In this document: positions 15,476 through 24,357 of the stretch, piece after piece
Layout of the letters: every line of letters begins with the position of its first letter
Numbering within the stretch: position 1 is the stretch's first letter
Assembly (NCBI GenBank): GCA_963718375.1
Contig: CAVQZD010000008.1
Span: 18,219-82,218, forward strand
DNA: 64,000 bases
Reading direction: 5' to 3'
DNA from: RBG-16-64-13 sp963718375
Lineage (GTDB): Bacteria; Actinomycetota; Thermoleophilia; RBG-16-64-13
Translations under genes and position numbers: made by a program
The notes under the pieces: model-generated
Told to the model about the DNA's origin: nothing
Seen by the model: only the letters and a program-made list of their open reading frames with translations
Database searches by the model: none

Positions 15476-17113
15476 ATGAATGAGGACGGCATCCAGACCA
15501 GGGAGACTCTCGAACTTCGAGACTATCTCCGAGTCATCAGAGATCGGTTCTGGATCATCCCCACTACCGTATTCATCGTGCTCGCGGTGGCTCTCCTGGT
15601 CTCGCTCCTCTCCACGCCGCAATACAAGGCGTCGGCGCGTCTGGTGTATTCCAAGAACAACCTGGAGCAGGCGCTGTTCGGGGCTCAGGTCTTTCCCAGC
15701 GGTCTGACCCAGCAGGACCGCGACGTGCAGACCGGCGCCATGCTGGTCAAGCTGGACCCGGTGGCCGTGGCGGTGCAGGAGGACCTGGGCACCTCCGAGA
15801 GCACCGGTGCGCTGCTCGCCATGGTCAAGACCGAGTCAAAGACCGGCACCAACGTGGTGGACATCACCGCCGTCAGCGACAATCCACAGGAGGCAGCCGA
15901 TGTAGCCAACGGCTTCGCCCGGCAGTTCGTCCTGTTCAGGCAGAAGGTCGACCGCCAGACGGTGGAGGCCGCTCGAGTGCTCGTGGACGAGGAGCTGAAA
16001 TCGCTGAGTGCGGTGGAGAGAGAATCAGAATACGGGCTTGGCCTCAAGCAGAAGTACGACAATCTGCGCATCATCGAGGCCATGCAAGACGGAGGCTTCA
16101 CCGTCGTGCAGACAGCCGCTGTGCCCACGACGCCGTTCTCACCGCAGACAGTGCGCGACGCCATCGTGGCCGTGGTGTTGGGGCTGGTCGCCGGCATAGG
16201 GCTGGCCTTTTTGCTCGACTATATGGACAGAGGGGTCAAGGACGAGAAGACCGTGGAGACAGCGCTTGGCGCCCCCGTGCTGGCGCGGGTGCCTCTGCTA
16301 GCTCGCCGTCGTGGCGACAAGAAGAACATCGGAGCCCGGCCGGAAGCGATCGGGTTCAATCGGAGCCCGGTCTTGCTGGAGTCGTACAGAACGCTGCGCT
16401 CGAATCTGGAGTTCTTCTCTATTGAGAAACAGCAGTCCGTATTCCTCATAACCAGCAGCGAGCCCCAGGAGGGCAAGTCCACCACCGCCATCAACCTGGG
16501 CCTCAGCCTGGCGCTGGCGGGCAAGCGCGTGGTGGTCGTGGACGCGGACCTGCGCAAGCCGGTGATTCACGAATATGTGGGCGTATCCCAGTCTCCCGGG
16601 CTCTCCAACCTGCTAGCTGGCGCTAGTAGGTTCGCCGACTGTCTACAGCTGGTGAAGGCCGACGAGTTTCTCCCGCCCGCGGGCCGCCGGGGTGCGACTC
16701 GACAGAAGCAGGGGCTGATGCAGCGCAACATCTACGTCATGACCGCGGGGCCGGTGCCGCCCAACCCGGCAGAACTGCTGACTTCTTCGCGCATGACCAA
16801 GCTCGTCAGTGACCTTTCGGCTATGTGCGACTACGTGCTCATCGACGCTCCACCGGTGTTGGCTGTCTCTGACGCGGTGACCCTAGCCCGTCATGCCGAC
16901 GGCGTGGTGGTGGTGGTCCGGCTGGGGACGACCTCTCGGGATCAGGTGTTCGAGGTGCGTCAGGTGTTTGAGCGCGCCAATGTCAGGGTGCTCGGCGCTG
17001 TCGCCGTGGGCACCAAGAAATCGGGCTCTCGCCGCTACGGCTACAGCTACGGCTACGGACATCAGCCCGGCCCCGAGGTCGACGCACCGCTGCCCCCTCT
17101 ACCCAGTAGCTAG
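15476..17113 (+). CDS. Wzz-like chain-length regulator fused to a BY-type tyrosine kinase
   Basis: This 545-residue protein has an N-terminal Wzz domain with two membrane helices (about residues 27-46 and 225-247) around an extracytoplasmic helical region. A cytoplasmic P-loop kinase domain follows: Walker A SSEPQEGKSTTAIN (about 326-339), Walker A' VVVVDADLRKP (about 350-360) and Walker B YVLIDAPP (about 453). A tyrosine cluster near the C-terminus (RRYGYSYGYG, about 519-528) is the expected autophosphorylation site. Such fused kinases control polymer length and export of capsule or exopolysaccharide by cycles of phosphorylation, reversed by the CpsB phosphatase encoded immediately upstream. 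Confidence 0.92.
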   Translation: MNEDGIQTRETLELRDYLRVIRDRFWIIPTTVFIVLAVALLVSLLSTPQYKASARLVYSKNNLEQALFGAQVFPSGLTQQDRDVQTGAMLVKLDPVAVAVQEDLGTSESTGALLAMVKTESKTGTNVVDITAVSDNPQEAADVANGFARQFVLFRQKVDRQTVEAARVLVDEELKSLSAVERESEYGLGLKQKYDNLRIIEAMQDGGFTVVQTAAVPTTPFSPQTVRDAIVAVVLGLVAGIGLAFLLDYMDRGVKDEKTVETALGAPVLARVPLLARRRGDKKNIGARPEAIGFNRSPVLLESYRTLRSNLEFFSIEKQQSVFLITSSEPQEGKSTTAINLGLSLALAGKRVVVVDADLRKPVIHEYVGVSQSPGLSNLLAGASRFADCLQLVKADEFLPPAGRRGATRQKQGLMQRNIYVMTAGPVPPNPAELLTSSRMTKLVSDLSAMCDYVLIDAPPVLAVSDAVTLARHADGVVVVVRLGTTSRDQVFEVRQVFERANVRVLGAVAVGTKKSGSRRYGYSYGYGHQPGPEVDAPLPPLPSS

Positions 17114-17142
17114 GCGCGGATCCAGCAGCAGTCGAGCGGGTG

Positions 17143-17496
17143 CTACCTCTTGGCGCGCGCTACGCGGCGCAGCCCAAGGCCGACGCCCAGCAGTGCCAGC
17201 ACGCCGAGGGCTATCAAACCGACTTCGAAACCGGTGAAGGGGAACCGCTCCCGGACGGTCAGCAGGCCTCGCACCAGCGCATCGAGCCCATTCACCTTGG
17301 CGGCATCCGGCGGGTACTGGTGCAGAGTGGCGTCATTCAGATAGGCTTGCAGTTCAGCATCGGTGTAGATGCCGTCGAGCACCCCGTTGTCGTCGTAATC
17401 ATCGTAGATGTCCTGGGGCGTAGCGGCAAAGGCAAATCCGCCCAAGGCCACGAGCAGTATGGCCACCAGACCCATCAACAGAACGGTCTTCTTCAT
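17143..17496 (-). CDS. Small secreted surface protein with FPFTG sorting signal (copy 1)
   Basis: This 117-residue protein has a signal peptide (MKKTVLLMG through GGFAFA, cleavage near residue 24-25) and a mature segment of about 60 residues rich in acidic and aromatic residues (YDDYDDNGVLDGIYTDAEL, reminiscent of an EF-hand/dockerin-like loop). The C-terminal sorting signal is FPFTG at 85-89, then about 20 hydrophobic residues and RRVARAKR. This is an LPxTG-like arrangement with Phe in place of Leu. I chose the ATG at 17496 because AAGGGGG precedes it; an extension to 17640 is non-coding in character. It is a near-duplicate of the gene at 17713-18066, separated by a terminator. No sortase gene lies in the window. 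I do not recognise a named family. Confidence 0.8.
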   Translation of the reverse strand: MKKTVLLMGLVAILLVALGGFAFAATPQDIYDDYDDNGVLDGIYTDAELQAYLNDATLHQYPPDAAKVNGLDALVRGLLTVRERFPFTGFEVGLIALGVLALLGVGLGLRRVARAKR

Positions 17497-17616
17497 CAAT
17501 GCCCCCTTGGCAACGTGCGCGCCTCTAAAGCTTGCCGCCCAACGACAGTGGGTCGGACCTATCGTGTTTCTCTGAAGAAGGTTCGGCCCCGCTGAGACAG
17601 TTCCTGCGCACGCAAC

Positions 17617-17649
17617 AAAAAAAGCCCCGCCTGCTTTCACAGGCGGGGC
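17617..17649 (-). terminator. Intrinsic terminator of the FPLTG gene
   Basis: On the minus strand a 10-bp perfect stem (GCCCCGCCTG / CAGGCGGGGC) with a 6-base loop is followed directly by seven Ts. It lies about 65 bases after the stop of the upstream copy (17713-18066) and before the start of the second copy. The two paralogues therefore probably have separate transcripts, or the second is reached only by read-through. Confidence 0.93.
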
Positions 17650-17712
17650 TTCGTCATTCGCTGAGGGTCACGCGAAGCCAGTTCGCGTCCGGTACGTCAG
17701 TCGAGTAGGTGC

Positions 17713-18066
17713 TTACCTCTTGGCGCTTGCCACGCGGCGCAGTCCGAGACCGAGGCCGAGCAGTGCTACCACACCGAGGGCCATGTAGCCCGCTTCCATG
17801 CCGGTCAGGGGGAACCGATCACGGGAGGACAGCATGCCTCGCACCAGCGCGTCGAGCCCATTCACCTTGGCGGCGTCCGGTGGGTACTGGTGCAGGGTGG
17901 CATCATCCAGATAGGCTTGGAGTTCTGCATCGGTGTAGCTGCCGTCAAGCACACCGTTGTCGGCGTAGTCATCGTAGATGTCCTGAGGCGTAGCGGCGAA
18001 GGCAAAGCCTCCCATTGCCACGAGCAGGATGGCCACCAGGCCCAACAACACAGCGATCTTCTTCAT
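17713..18066 (-). CDS. Small secreted surface protein with FPLTG sorting signal (copy 2)
   Basis: This 117-residue paralogue of the gene at 17143-17496 has the same layout: signal peptide ending GGFAFA, an acidic central domain with YDDYADNGVLDGSYTDAEL, then FPLTG (85-89), a hydrophobic helix and LRRVASAKR. The central domain differs from copy 1 at only about three positions, while the signal peptide and the anchor helix differ more. This suggests selection on the exposed part. A strong terminator follows the gene. The 137-base gap upstream, to the O-antigen-ligase gene on the same strand, probably carries its own promoter. Anchoring by a class of sortase that accepts FPxTG is inferred; function is unknown. 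Confidence 0.8.
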   Translation of the reverse strand: MKKIAVLLGLVAILLVAMGGFAFAATPQDIYDDYADNGVLDGSYTDAELQAYLDDATLHQYPPDAAKVNGLDALVRGMLSSRDRFPLTGMEAGYMALGVVALLGLGLGLRRVASAKR

Positions 18067-18203
18067 AAAAGCCCCCTTCGACTGAGCTACGTACCGGGTC
18101 TCACATTACTCACCGGCCCAGCCGGCTTCATCGTCGCATAGCATCATACAGCAGGATACGCAAGATTGGCACCCGATGTCAACTTCATCAGGTGAGATCC
18201 TCA

Positions 18204-20450
18204 CTACAGCCGCTCCTCCAGAGCCCCCACCTCCGGTGACAGCGGGTTGAGCCTGCGCGCCTCCTCGAGGAAGCCTCGGGCTTGAGTCGCCAGCTGCTGC
18301 GCGGTGGAGAAGGCTCCCGCCTCCACTGCGGCATCTTTGGCCAGTACCAGACTATCGGCGGTCTGGTACGGATAGATCCAGTCAGACGGCTCTATCTGGA
18401 GGGCCTGCTGCCAGGTGTCGGCCGCCAGCTGCAGCTGGGCCAGACGCTCCTCGGGCGTGAGTGCGGCGGCGGCGGCGGCCAGGTACACGGTGGCGAGTGA
18501 CGTATAGGGCTCTGGGGAGGTGGGGTCAAGCCAGGCGGCCGTGTCGGCTCGCGCCTCAGCCTGCGCAGCGTCACCGGCGCCGACGGCCATGGCCGAGTAG
18601 CGTAGAGACAGATAGGGGAAGGCCGCTGAGGCGATGGCGCCCAGAGCCAGCAGGGCGACAAGGACGCGTAGCAGCCGAGACCGGCGGGGGGGAGTGGACG
18701 GCTGGGAACCTGCGGCGCCGTCCGGTGCAGTCGAATCCGCAGCGATCAAACCGCCGAGAAGCATGATGGCGGGCACCGTGACCCCGGCAAGTTGCCAGAG
18801 CCAGTCGGCCGACGAGTGGATGAACCAGGACAAGGTCGCCGCTGTCATGGCCGCGAGCACCACCTGCTTGCCCCACTCAGCAGACCGGAATCTGACCACC
18901 GCGGCGCGTACGAGCGCCACCCCTATGAGTGCCAGCCACAAGAGCGCGCCCGGCAGGCCCAACTCAGCCAGCAGCTGCATGGGCTGGCTGTGCGGCTGTC
19001 TCACAGTGAACGCCTGAGGGCGGTGCTGGTACCAGTAGTCTTCGAAGTTCTGTGCGCCTAGGCCTAGGGCAGGGCTCTCCAGAAAAGCGTCAGCGGCGAC
19101 CTCCCACTGCGTCAAGCGGCCGTTCAAGCCCACGCCGCTGAAGCGGGTGCTGCCCCCGCCGGGTGAGCTGTCGGCGGTGACCTCCTGCCAGCGGTCGGTC
19201 AGGTATTCGTCCAGGCCTCCGGTGCGCACGTCGGCATAGACGATGCCCGCGGCAACCCCGAATATGGCCAGCGAGGCCAGACCGACACTCACCCACACCT
19301 TGGCGCGCCTACCGAGGGGCCCGATCAGGTATTCCACCAGCCAAGTCACGGCCCAGACGCTGAGCGCCACAAGAGCGGAGTAGGCCACGGTCACGAGAAA
19401 GGTGAAGATGGCGTCGTCCAGCGACGTCCCGCCGGAGAGGGCCAGGTAGGGCGCGTTGAGGTCGTCCCAGAAGAGCACCACCGGCACAGCGATGATGGCC
19501 AGATCGACAAGCGCGCGGAACCGATGGGGGGAGAGGATCAAGAAGAAAGGGACCACCAAGAAGAAGGTCCAGAGTGCCCCTCGTGACTGAGGCAGCAGGG
19601 CGACCTCCATCAGCACCACAGCTAGGACGAGGAGCAGGGGCTGAGTCCAGCGGGGGAAGCGCTCCCCGGCAACAGATTGCGAGCGGCGCCAGGCGACGCG
19701 GCTGAACACGCGCTCCCGAGTGTCTTCGGTGTCGTCCGCAGAAGGCGCGGGGCCTGCCTTAGCCTGCAGGTCGGCATCGGCCTGCACGTCGACCGTCGCC
19801 TTCACGATGCATCTGGAGCCGTTGGCCATCCCCAGCGCCAGCCAGAAGCCCATCATCAGGAGGGCGGCAAGACCGTTGAAATAGGTGATGGGCCAGTTGA
19901 GGCGTGAGGACGCGAAGAGAGTACTCGGGTCGCTCGAGACGGCGAGCGTGATGACCACCGTCAGGGCTACCGTGGCAGCTGTGAGCGTGACGGCAAGGGC
20001 CAAGGCTTTCAGTCCCAGCACGCCCGACCATCTGATGGCCACGAAGGCAAGACAGAGGACGAGCAGATAGAAGAGCGTGCGGTTGGTCTCTTCCCACGCG
20101 TTCGCTTGGCTCCCGGCCCAGAGCACGCTGGCCGCGGTCCAGACAGCCTGCAGCGCGAATATGGCGAGGAGTGCCCTTTGGAAGCGGGTCGAACTGACGG
20201 CGGGGCCGGCCAGCGCCATGGTCAAGGCGAGGGCCCCGACGGCCACCATCAGGGGCAGCCAGGTAGAGGGGCCGTACGCCCCACCCTGAAAGACGAGACC
20301 GAGGGTTACAGCCAACAGCAGACCGATGGTGACGAGGCCGGCCGCCGTAGTGCCCCGACGAGAACGTGTGAACTCCATCGCGGTGCGCGCGTCGGCGGAC
20401 GGCAGCGACTCGGCTGCAGGTACGTCTATGGATTCTTTGTCAGCAGGCAC
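18204..20450 (-). CDS. O-antigen ligase/polymerase (Wzy-like) with C-terminal TPR region
   Basis: This protein of about 748 residues has roughly 12 membrane helices and a large loop containing the Wzy_C-type pattern (GLNGRLTQWEVAADAFLESP, LGLGAQNFEDYWYQHRP, PHSQPMQLLAELGLPGALLW). The C-terminal soluble segment of about 130 residues contains TPR-like helices (AEARADTAAWLDPTSPEPY, ADTWQQALQIEPSDWIY). Such proteins polymerise or ligate lipid-linked glycan units at the outer face of the membrane. It starts with GTG at 20450 and overlaps the sugar-transferase gene by 11 bases. It resembles the protein at 31826-33685 in architecture. Which of the three Wzy-like proteins acts on which polymer is not visible. 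Confidence 0.85.
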   Translation of the reverse strand: MPADKESIDVPAAESLPSADARTAMEFTRSRRGTTAAGLVTIGLLLAVTLGLVFQGGAYGPSTWLPLMVAVGALALTMALAGPAVSSTRFQRALLAIFALQAVWTAASVLWAGSQANAWEETNRTLFYLLVLCLAFVAIRWSGVLGLKALALAVTLTAATVALTVVITLAVSSDPSTLFASSRLNWPITYFNGLAALLMMGFWLALGMANGSRCIVKATVDVQADADLQAKAGPAPSADDTEDTRERVFSRVAWRRSQSVAGERFPRWTQPLLLVLAVVLMEVALLPQSRGALWTFFLVVPFFLILSPHRFRALVDLAIIAVPVVLFWDDLNAPYLALSGGTSLDDAIFTFLVTVAYSALVALSVWAVTWLVEYLIGPLGRRAKVWVSVGLASLAIFGVAAGIVYADVRTGGLDEYLTDRWQEVTADSSPGGGSTRFSGVGLNGRLTQWEVAADAFLESPALGLGAQNFEDYWYQHRPQAFTVRQPHSQPMQLLAELGLPGALLWLALIGVALVRAAVVRFRSAEWGKQVVLAAMTAATLSWFIHSSADWLWQLAGVTVPAIMLLGGLIAADSTAPDGAAGSQPSTPPRRSRLLRVLVALLALGAIASAAFPYLSLRYSAMAVGAGDAAQAEARADTAAWLDPTSPEPYTSLATVYLAAAAAALTPEERLAQLQLAADTWQQALQIEPSDWIYPYQTADSLVLAKDAAVEAGAFSTAQQLATQARGFLEEARRLNPLSPEVGALEERL

Positions 20451-21969
20451 CTTTGCGACTCACCATGACCCAGAATGTCTTGAGGACGATATTCAGGTCC
20501 AGCCATAAAGACCAGTTGTCCACATAATAGCGGTCCAGGGCCACCATGTCGTCAAAGCTGAGGTCGTTCCTACCCGATACCTGCCAGAGGCCGGTGATGC
20601 CGGGCAGTACGCGGAGGCGGTACAGGTGGGTGCGTTCGTAATGGGCCACTTCGCGGGGCAAGGGCGGTCGCGGGCCGACCACACTCATGTCACCACTCAG
20701 CACATTGAAGAACTGGGGCAGCTCGTCCAGGCTGAGCTTGCGGAGCACCCCTCCGACCCGGGTCACGCGTGGGTCACGACGGATCTTGAACATGCGCCCG
20801 TTCGATTCGGCGAGTTCGTTCTGCTGCTCGAGCTCCTTGAGCCGGGCTTCGGCGTCTTTGACCATGGTGCGGAACTTGTAGACCATGAACCGTCGGCCGT
20901 TCTTACCCACCCGTTCTTGAGCGAAGATGACGGGCATGCCCGAGGTCGCCACGGTGGTCAGGGTGATGGCGAGGAGCAGGGGCGAAAGCAATATGAGCGC
21001 CAGCGAAGAGAAGACGAGGTCGGCAGCGCGCTTGGCAGTGCGGCCCAAGCGGTCAAGTGGGTTCGTTTGCAGGTCGACCACGGGGATCTCAGAGCGCCGC
21101 AAGAGCTCGGTGGTGCGGTAGGTCTCTTCGAACAATGACGGCACCACCCGGTAGGGCACGTGGGCGATGTCCAGGAAGTCTGCCAGTCTGGGGAGTACCG
21201 ATTGGTTCTCGGGGTCCAGGGCGATGATCACCTCCGATGCGCGACTCGAGCGGAGTGTGAGGTCGAACTCCCTGAGGCCGTCCATGTCGTCACGGATGGT
21301 CAGTGCGGGCAAGGTGCTCTCGGCTGAAACGCCGCGCCACTCAGGGACATCGAGGCGCAGCCTACCCACCACGGCTACACCCATCTCGGGACGTTCACCT
21401 ATGATCTGCAGGAGTTCGTCGGCCACCCGGCCATCGCCCGCGATGAGCACCCTGCGTACGCCCTGCCCAGCCTCATACTGTCTGCGCTGTAGCGCGCCCA
21501 GACCTACGCGAGCAACGCAGCCCAGCACGAAGAATGACCCAATCGTCACGCCCAGCGCCAGACGCGAAGGGGAGGTCAAGCCCGTGAAGAAGCCCTTGGT
21601 CACGTAGCTGAGGAAGGCAGTGCCCGCAGCGCCCAGCAGAGTATCTCGAGCCAGGATGCCTATCGCTGGGAACGTCGAGAGCCGCTTGGGGGCGGAATAC
21701 TCTCGGGAGAGGAGCATGAGCACAAGCGAGAAGAGCAGCATGGCCGCCGCGTTGACCAAGGTTATGGTGCTCTGGTCGCCGGTGACGTCGCGAAGGTGGA
21801 GGGTGAGGCGCGTCGCTGCGAAGGCAAGCGTGCCGGCCACGAGGTCGGCGACGAGAAGCAGTCGTCGAGGGCGGAAGTAACCATGCCCTTGATCGCCCTG
21901 CTGCAGCCAGACTGCACTATCTGAGATGGAATCTATCCCTTGCCCCCCCAGTGGTTCGATTGTCGCCAA
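20440..21969 (-). CDS. Undecaprenyl-phosphate sugar-phosphate transferase (WcaJ/WbaP type)
   Basis: This 509-residue polyprenyl glycosylphosphotransferase has four or five N-terminal membrane helices and a CoA-binding-like Rossmann segment (VRRVLIAGDGRVADELLQII). It ends in the bacterial sugar transferase domain with VYKFRTMVKDAE, KLSLDELPQFFNVLSGDMSVVGPRPPLP and GITGLWQVSGRNDLSFDDM. The enzyme initiates repeat-unit synthesis by moving sugar-1-phosphate to undecaprenyl phosphate. The assigned start is a TTG at 21969 without a clear ribosome-binding site, so the N-terminus is uncertain by about 20 residues. A close paralogue lies at 57234-58760 in the second polysaccharide cluster. Confidence 0.9.
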   Translation of the reverse strand: MATIEPLGGQGIDSISDSAVWLQQGDQGHGYFRPRRLLLVADLVAGTLAFAATRLTLHLRDVTGDQSTITLVNAAAMLLFSLVLMLLSREYSAPKRLSTFPAIGILARDTLLGAAGTAFLSYVTKGFFTGLTSPSRLALGVTIGSFFVLGCVARVGLGALQRRQYEAGQGVRRVLIAGDGRVADELLQIIGERPEMGVAVVGRLRLDVPEWRGVSAESTLPALTIRDDMDGLREFDLTLRSSRASEVIIALDPENQSVLPRLADFLDIAHVPYRVVPSLFEETYRTTELLRRSEIPVVDLQTNPLDRLGRTAKRAADLVFSSLALILLSPLLLAITLTTVATSGMPVIFAQERVGKNGRRFMVYKFRTMVKDAEARLKELEQQNELAESNGRMFKIRRDPRVTRVGGVLRKLSLDELPQFFNVLSGDMSVVGPRPPLPREVAHYERTHLYRLRVLPGITGLWQVSGRNDLSFDDMVALDRYYVDNWSLWLDLNIVLKTFWVMVSRKGAC

Positions 21970-22030
21970 GTACAGAATACAACGCGGACACCGTCAACTT
22001 GTCACTGTGTCACGGATCCTGCCGAGTCGA

Positions 22031-23128
22031 CTACTGCTCGGACGTCCGCGCAGCGCCGATCCAGGTTTGCACGAGCTTTCGGAAGACGGTGTCCATCCCA
22101 TACTCTTCTGATGCCCGGGCTTGAGCACGTAGTCCCATCTCCTGTCTCAGTGCTTCGTCAGCCATCAGCTCTTCGAGGGCGAGTCGGAGACTCTCGGAGT
22201 CCTGAGGCGGTACCAATAGACCACAATCGCCCGACAGCATCTCAGGTATGGCACCTACCTCAGTGGCCACTATGGCTTTGCCAAGAGCCATAGCTTCCAA
22301 CACCGAGTTGGGGAAGCCTTCGCTGTAGCTCGGCAACACGGAGATGGCAGACGCTGCCAGCAACGCGAGCGCGGCTTCGTGCGGTTGCTCCCCGAGGAAT
22401 TCGAGGTTACGGGGGGCAAATCGGTGCAGAAGATCCTCCCTGTACTCTTGAGACCCAGGTCCGGCGATGACGCAGCGCCAGCCGCTACTATCCAACTCTG
22501 CCCAGGCGTCCACCAGTTCGGTGACACCTTTGGTGGGGATGACCCAACCCAAGAAGAGGACCGTACTTGATATCTGGGGTTCCAGTACGACCGGGAGGTC
22601 GCCAGGGTCGAAAGCGTTCGGAATGCGCACCACCTGCGTATCAGGCACCTGTTTCTGAACGGTATCCGCGGTCCCTTGGTCAAGTGCGATCACAACCGTG
22701 GACAGACGCAGGGCTCGCCTGAATACTCGCCACTCGAGGCGGTTCTGTTGCGCAATCTGCGCGACACGACCGAAGCGCAGATGGTAGACGGTGGGGATCT
22801 TTCTGCACCGAGCGGTCCACAAGACGGCTATGTCTCGGACGACCCCGTAACTGGCAGACGTATTGAGATGTACCACGTCAGGTCTGTCGCGGAAGATTCG
22901 CAGGATGTGCAAGTAGTCCCTTGCCAACTGCAGGCCACCACCGACCACTCGCTTCCATGCAGCCAGGTCGTCAACCGCTCTCCAGCTTGGCGCGGTGTTC
23001 ACGTAGTCTATTCGCAGGTCAGGATGCTGACTCTCGTATTTCTGCAGAAGCAGCACCCAGTTGGCGACTCCACCATACGGCGGCGGCATAGGCGAGACAA
23101 GGCAGATTCGCAAAGAAGATCCGCTCAC
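22031..23128 (-). CDS. Family 4 glycosyltransferase (GT-B fold)
   Basis: This protein of about 365 residues opens SLRICLVSPMPPPYGGVANW, a GT-B N-terminal strand and Gly-rich loop. Its C-terminal half holds the GT4 pattern: LGWVIPTKGVTELVDAW, CVIAGPGS, then LPSYSEGFPNSVLEAMALGKAIVATEVGAIPEM with the E-x7-E motif. It presumably transfers a sugar from a nucleotide donor to the growing lipid-linked oligosaccharide. The GTG start at 23128 overlaps the stop of the upstream glycosyltransferase as GTGA, which argues against the longer open frame starting at 23224. It is the third glycosyltransferase of the operon in transcription order. Confidence 0.88.
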   Translation of the reverse strand: MSGSSLRICLVSPMPPPYGGVANWVLLLQKYESQHPDLRIDYVNTAPSWRAVDDLAAWKRVVGGGLQLARDYLHILRIFRDRPDVVHLNTSASYGVVRDIAVLWTARCRKIPTVYHLRFGRVAQIAQQNRLEWRVFRRALRLSTVVIALDQGTADTVQKQVPDTQVVRIPNAFDPGDLPVVLEPQISSTVLFLGWVIPTKGVTELVDAWAELDSSGWRCVIAGPGSQEYREDLLHRFAPRNLEFLGEQPHEAALALLAASAISVLPSYSEGFPNSVLEAMALGKAIVATEVGAIPEMLSGDCGLLVPPQDSESLRLALEELMADEALRQEMGLRAQARASEEYGMDTVFRKLVQTWIGAARTSEQ

Positions 23129-24357
23129 TGCTCGTCCCGAGGCGGGTACGCGGAGGTATTGCGATGGTCCCTTGTCCAACGCTGTACGGTAGCGTGGGCC
23201 GAAGCAGGGACTTCGGCAGGCCACTGTATGCTGACGGCCTGGGCAGCGCGCCGCGCCGCTGCTGTAAGCAGCAACTCATAGTGGTCGAGGACAGCGGCTT
23301 CGTTGAAGAGCGACTCTGCACGCGCTCTGGACTCAACGCCCATGGCTGTGCGTTCTTCCGAAGTCATGGTGGCGAGCCGCCACAGCCGCTTGGCTATGTC
23401 TTCGGGGGAGGAGGGGTCACAAAGTAGCCCGTTGCTGCCGTCTTTCACCAGCGCTGATGCGTCGCAGACGTTGCTAAGTAGTATGGGCTTGCCCTGCGCC
23501 ATACCCTCGCAGATTGTGTTTGGCAGGCCCTCGAAGAAGGAGAAAAGGGCCACAACATCGGCCTCCTCATAGCATCGAGCAATGTCAGCAGTCTCAGGGT
23601 GCAGCCTCAGGACCTCATCCAGGCCGTTGTCTCTGATGAACTCTTGCGCTCGTTCAAGAGGCCGAGGGTCTGCGCGACTCTCACCATACCAGTCGACAAC
23701 GACGGCGGAGCCGTGTCCCTGGTCCTTAAGGTGGAGCAGAGCTCGGGCGACGTTGACGAGGTTCTTGTTCTCTTGATGGCTCGCTGCAACTACCACGCGC
23801 AAGGGTTCACTTGGGGCGGCTCGGCCCAAGACGGCGGACCTTCTCCCGGGGCGGAATAGGTTGAGGTCCACCGCATTGAAGATAGTATGGACTTTGTCGT
23901 GCAAGAAAGGGAATGCCTGCTGCAGCATCAGGCGGTTGGTGTGGGAGTTGCATACTACGGCGTCCGCAAAACGATATGTCTGTCGCACATACCGCTTGAG
24001 TCCCTTGGAGAGTTCTGGGTCTGCAGAACGGTCTGACACGACCAGACCCCAGCTCCTGTGCGGGAGAGCCGCGAGTGCCGCATAGAGATTGGGTGAATCC
24101 AAGAAGGAGAGAACCACATCCTGACTGCCGCGGCGGATCAGTCGGCGTAAGGAGAGAGCTCGGTGCGGGTAGGAACAAGGTGGCACCAGTTCAGGGACGA
24201 TCCCAGCTTCCTCCAGCAGCGGAAGAAAGTGGTGTTCGGCGCGATACGTGACGAACCGGACCAGGTGACCGCGATTCTTGAGTCCGATAGCGAGTGTCAC
24301 CAGTTGACGCTGGGCACCCCCAGAACCCAGTGAGTCTATGAGGCACAGGACCCTCAA
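23125..24357 (-). CDS. Family 4 glycosyltransferase (GT-B fold)
   Basis: This protein of about 410 residues begins (M)RVLCLIDSLGSGGAQRQL, the classic GT4 start. The C-terminal domain has VVVAASHQENKNLVNVARAL, VDWYGE and ALFSFFEGLPNTICEGMAQGKPILLSNV. I propose the TTG at 24357 as the start. It overlaps the stop of the upstream Wzy gene as TTGA, the same kind of junction seen elsewhere in this operon, and it puts the initiator exactly at the conserved N-terminus. A GTG at 24414 would add 19 non-conserved residues. It adds one sugar in repeat-unit assembly; specificity is unknown. Confidence 0.88.
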   Translation of the reverse strand: MRVLCLIDSLGSGGAQRQLVTLAIGLKNRGHLVRFVTYRAEHHFLPLLEEAGIVPELVPPCSYPHRALSLRRLIRRGSQDVVLSFLDSPNLYAALAALPHRSWGLVVSDRSADPELSKGLKRYVRQTYRFADAVVCNSHTNRLMLQQAFPFLHDKVHTIFNAVDLNLFRPGRRSAVLGRAAPSEPLRVVVAASHQENKNLVNVARALLHLKDQGHGSAVVVDWYGESRADPRPLERAQEFIRDNGLDEVLRLHPETADIARCYEEADVVALFSFFEGLPNTICEGMAQGKPILLSNVCDASALVKDGSNGLLCDPSSPEDIAKRLWRLATMTSEERTAMGVESRARAESLFNEAAVLDHYELLLTAAARRAAQAVSIQWPAEVPASAHATVQRWTRDHRNTSAYPPRDEQ

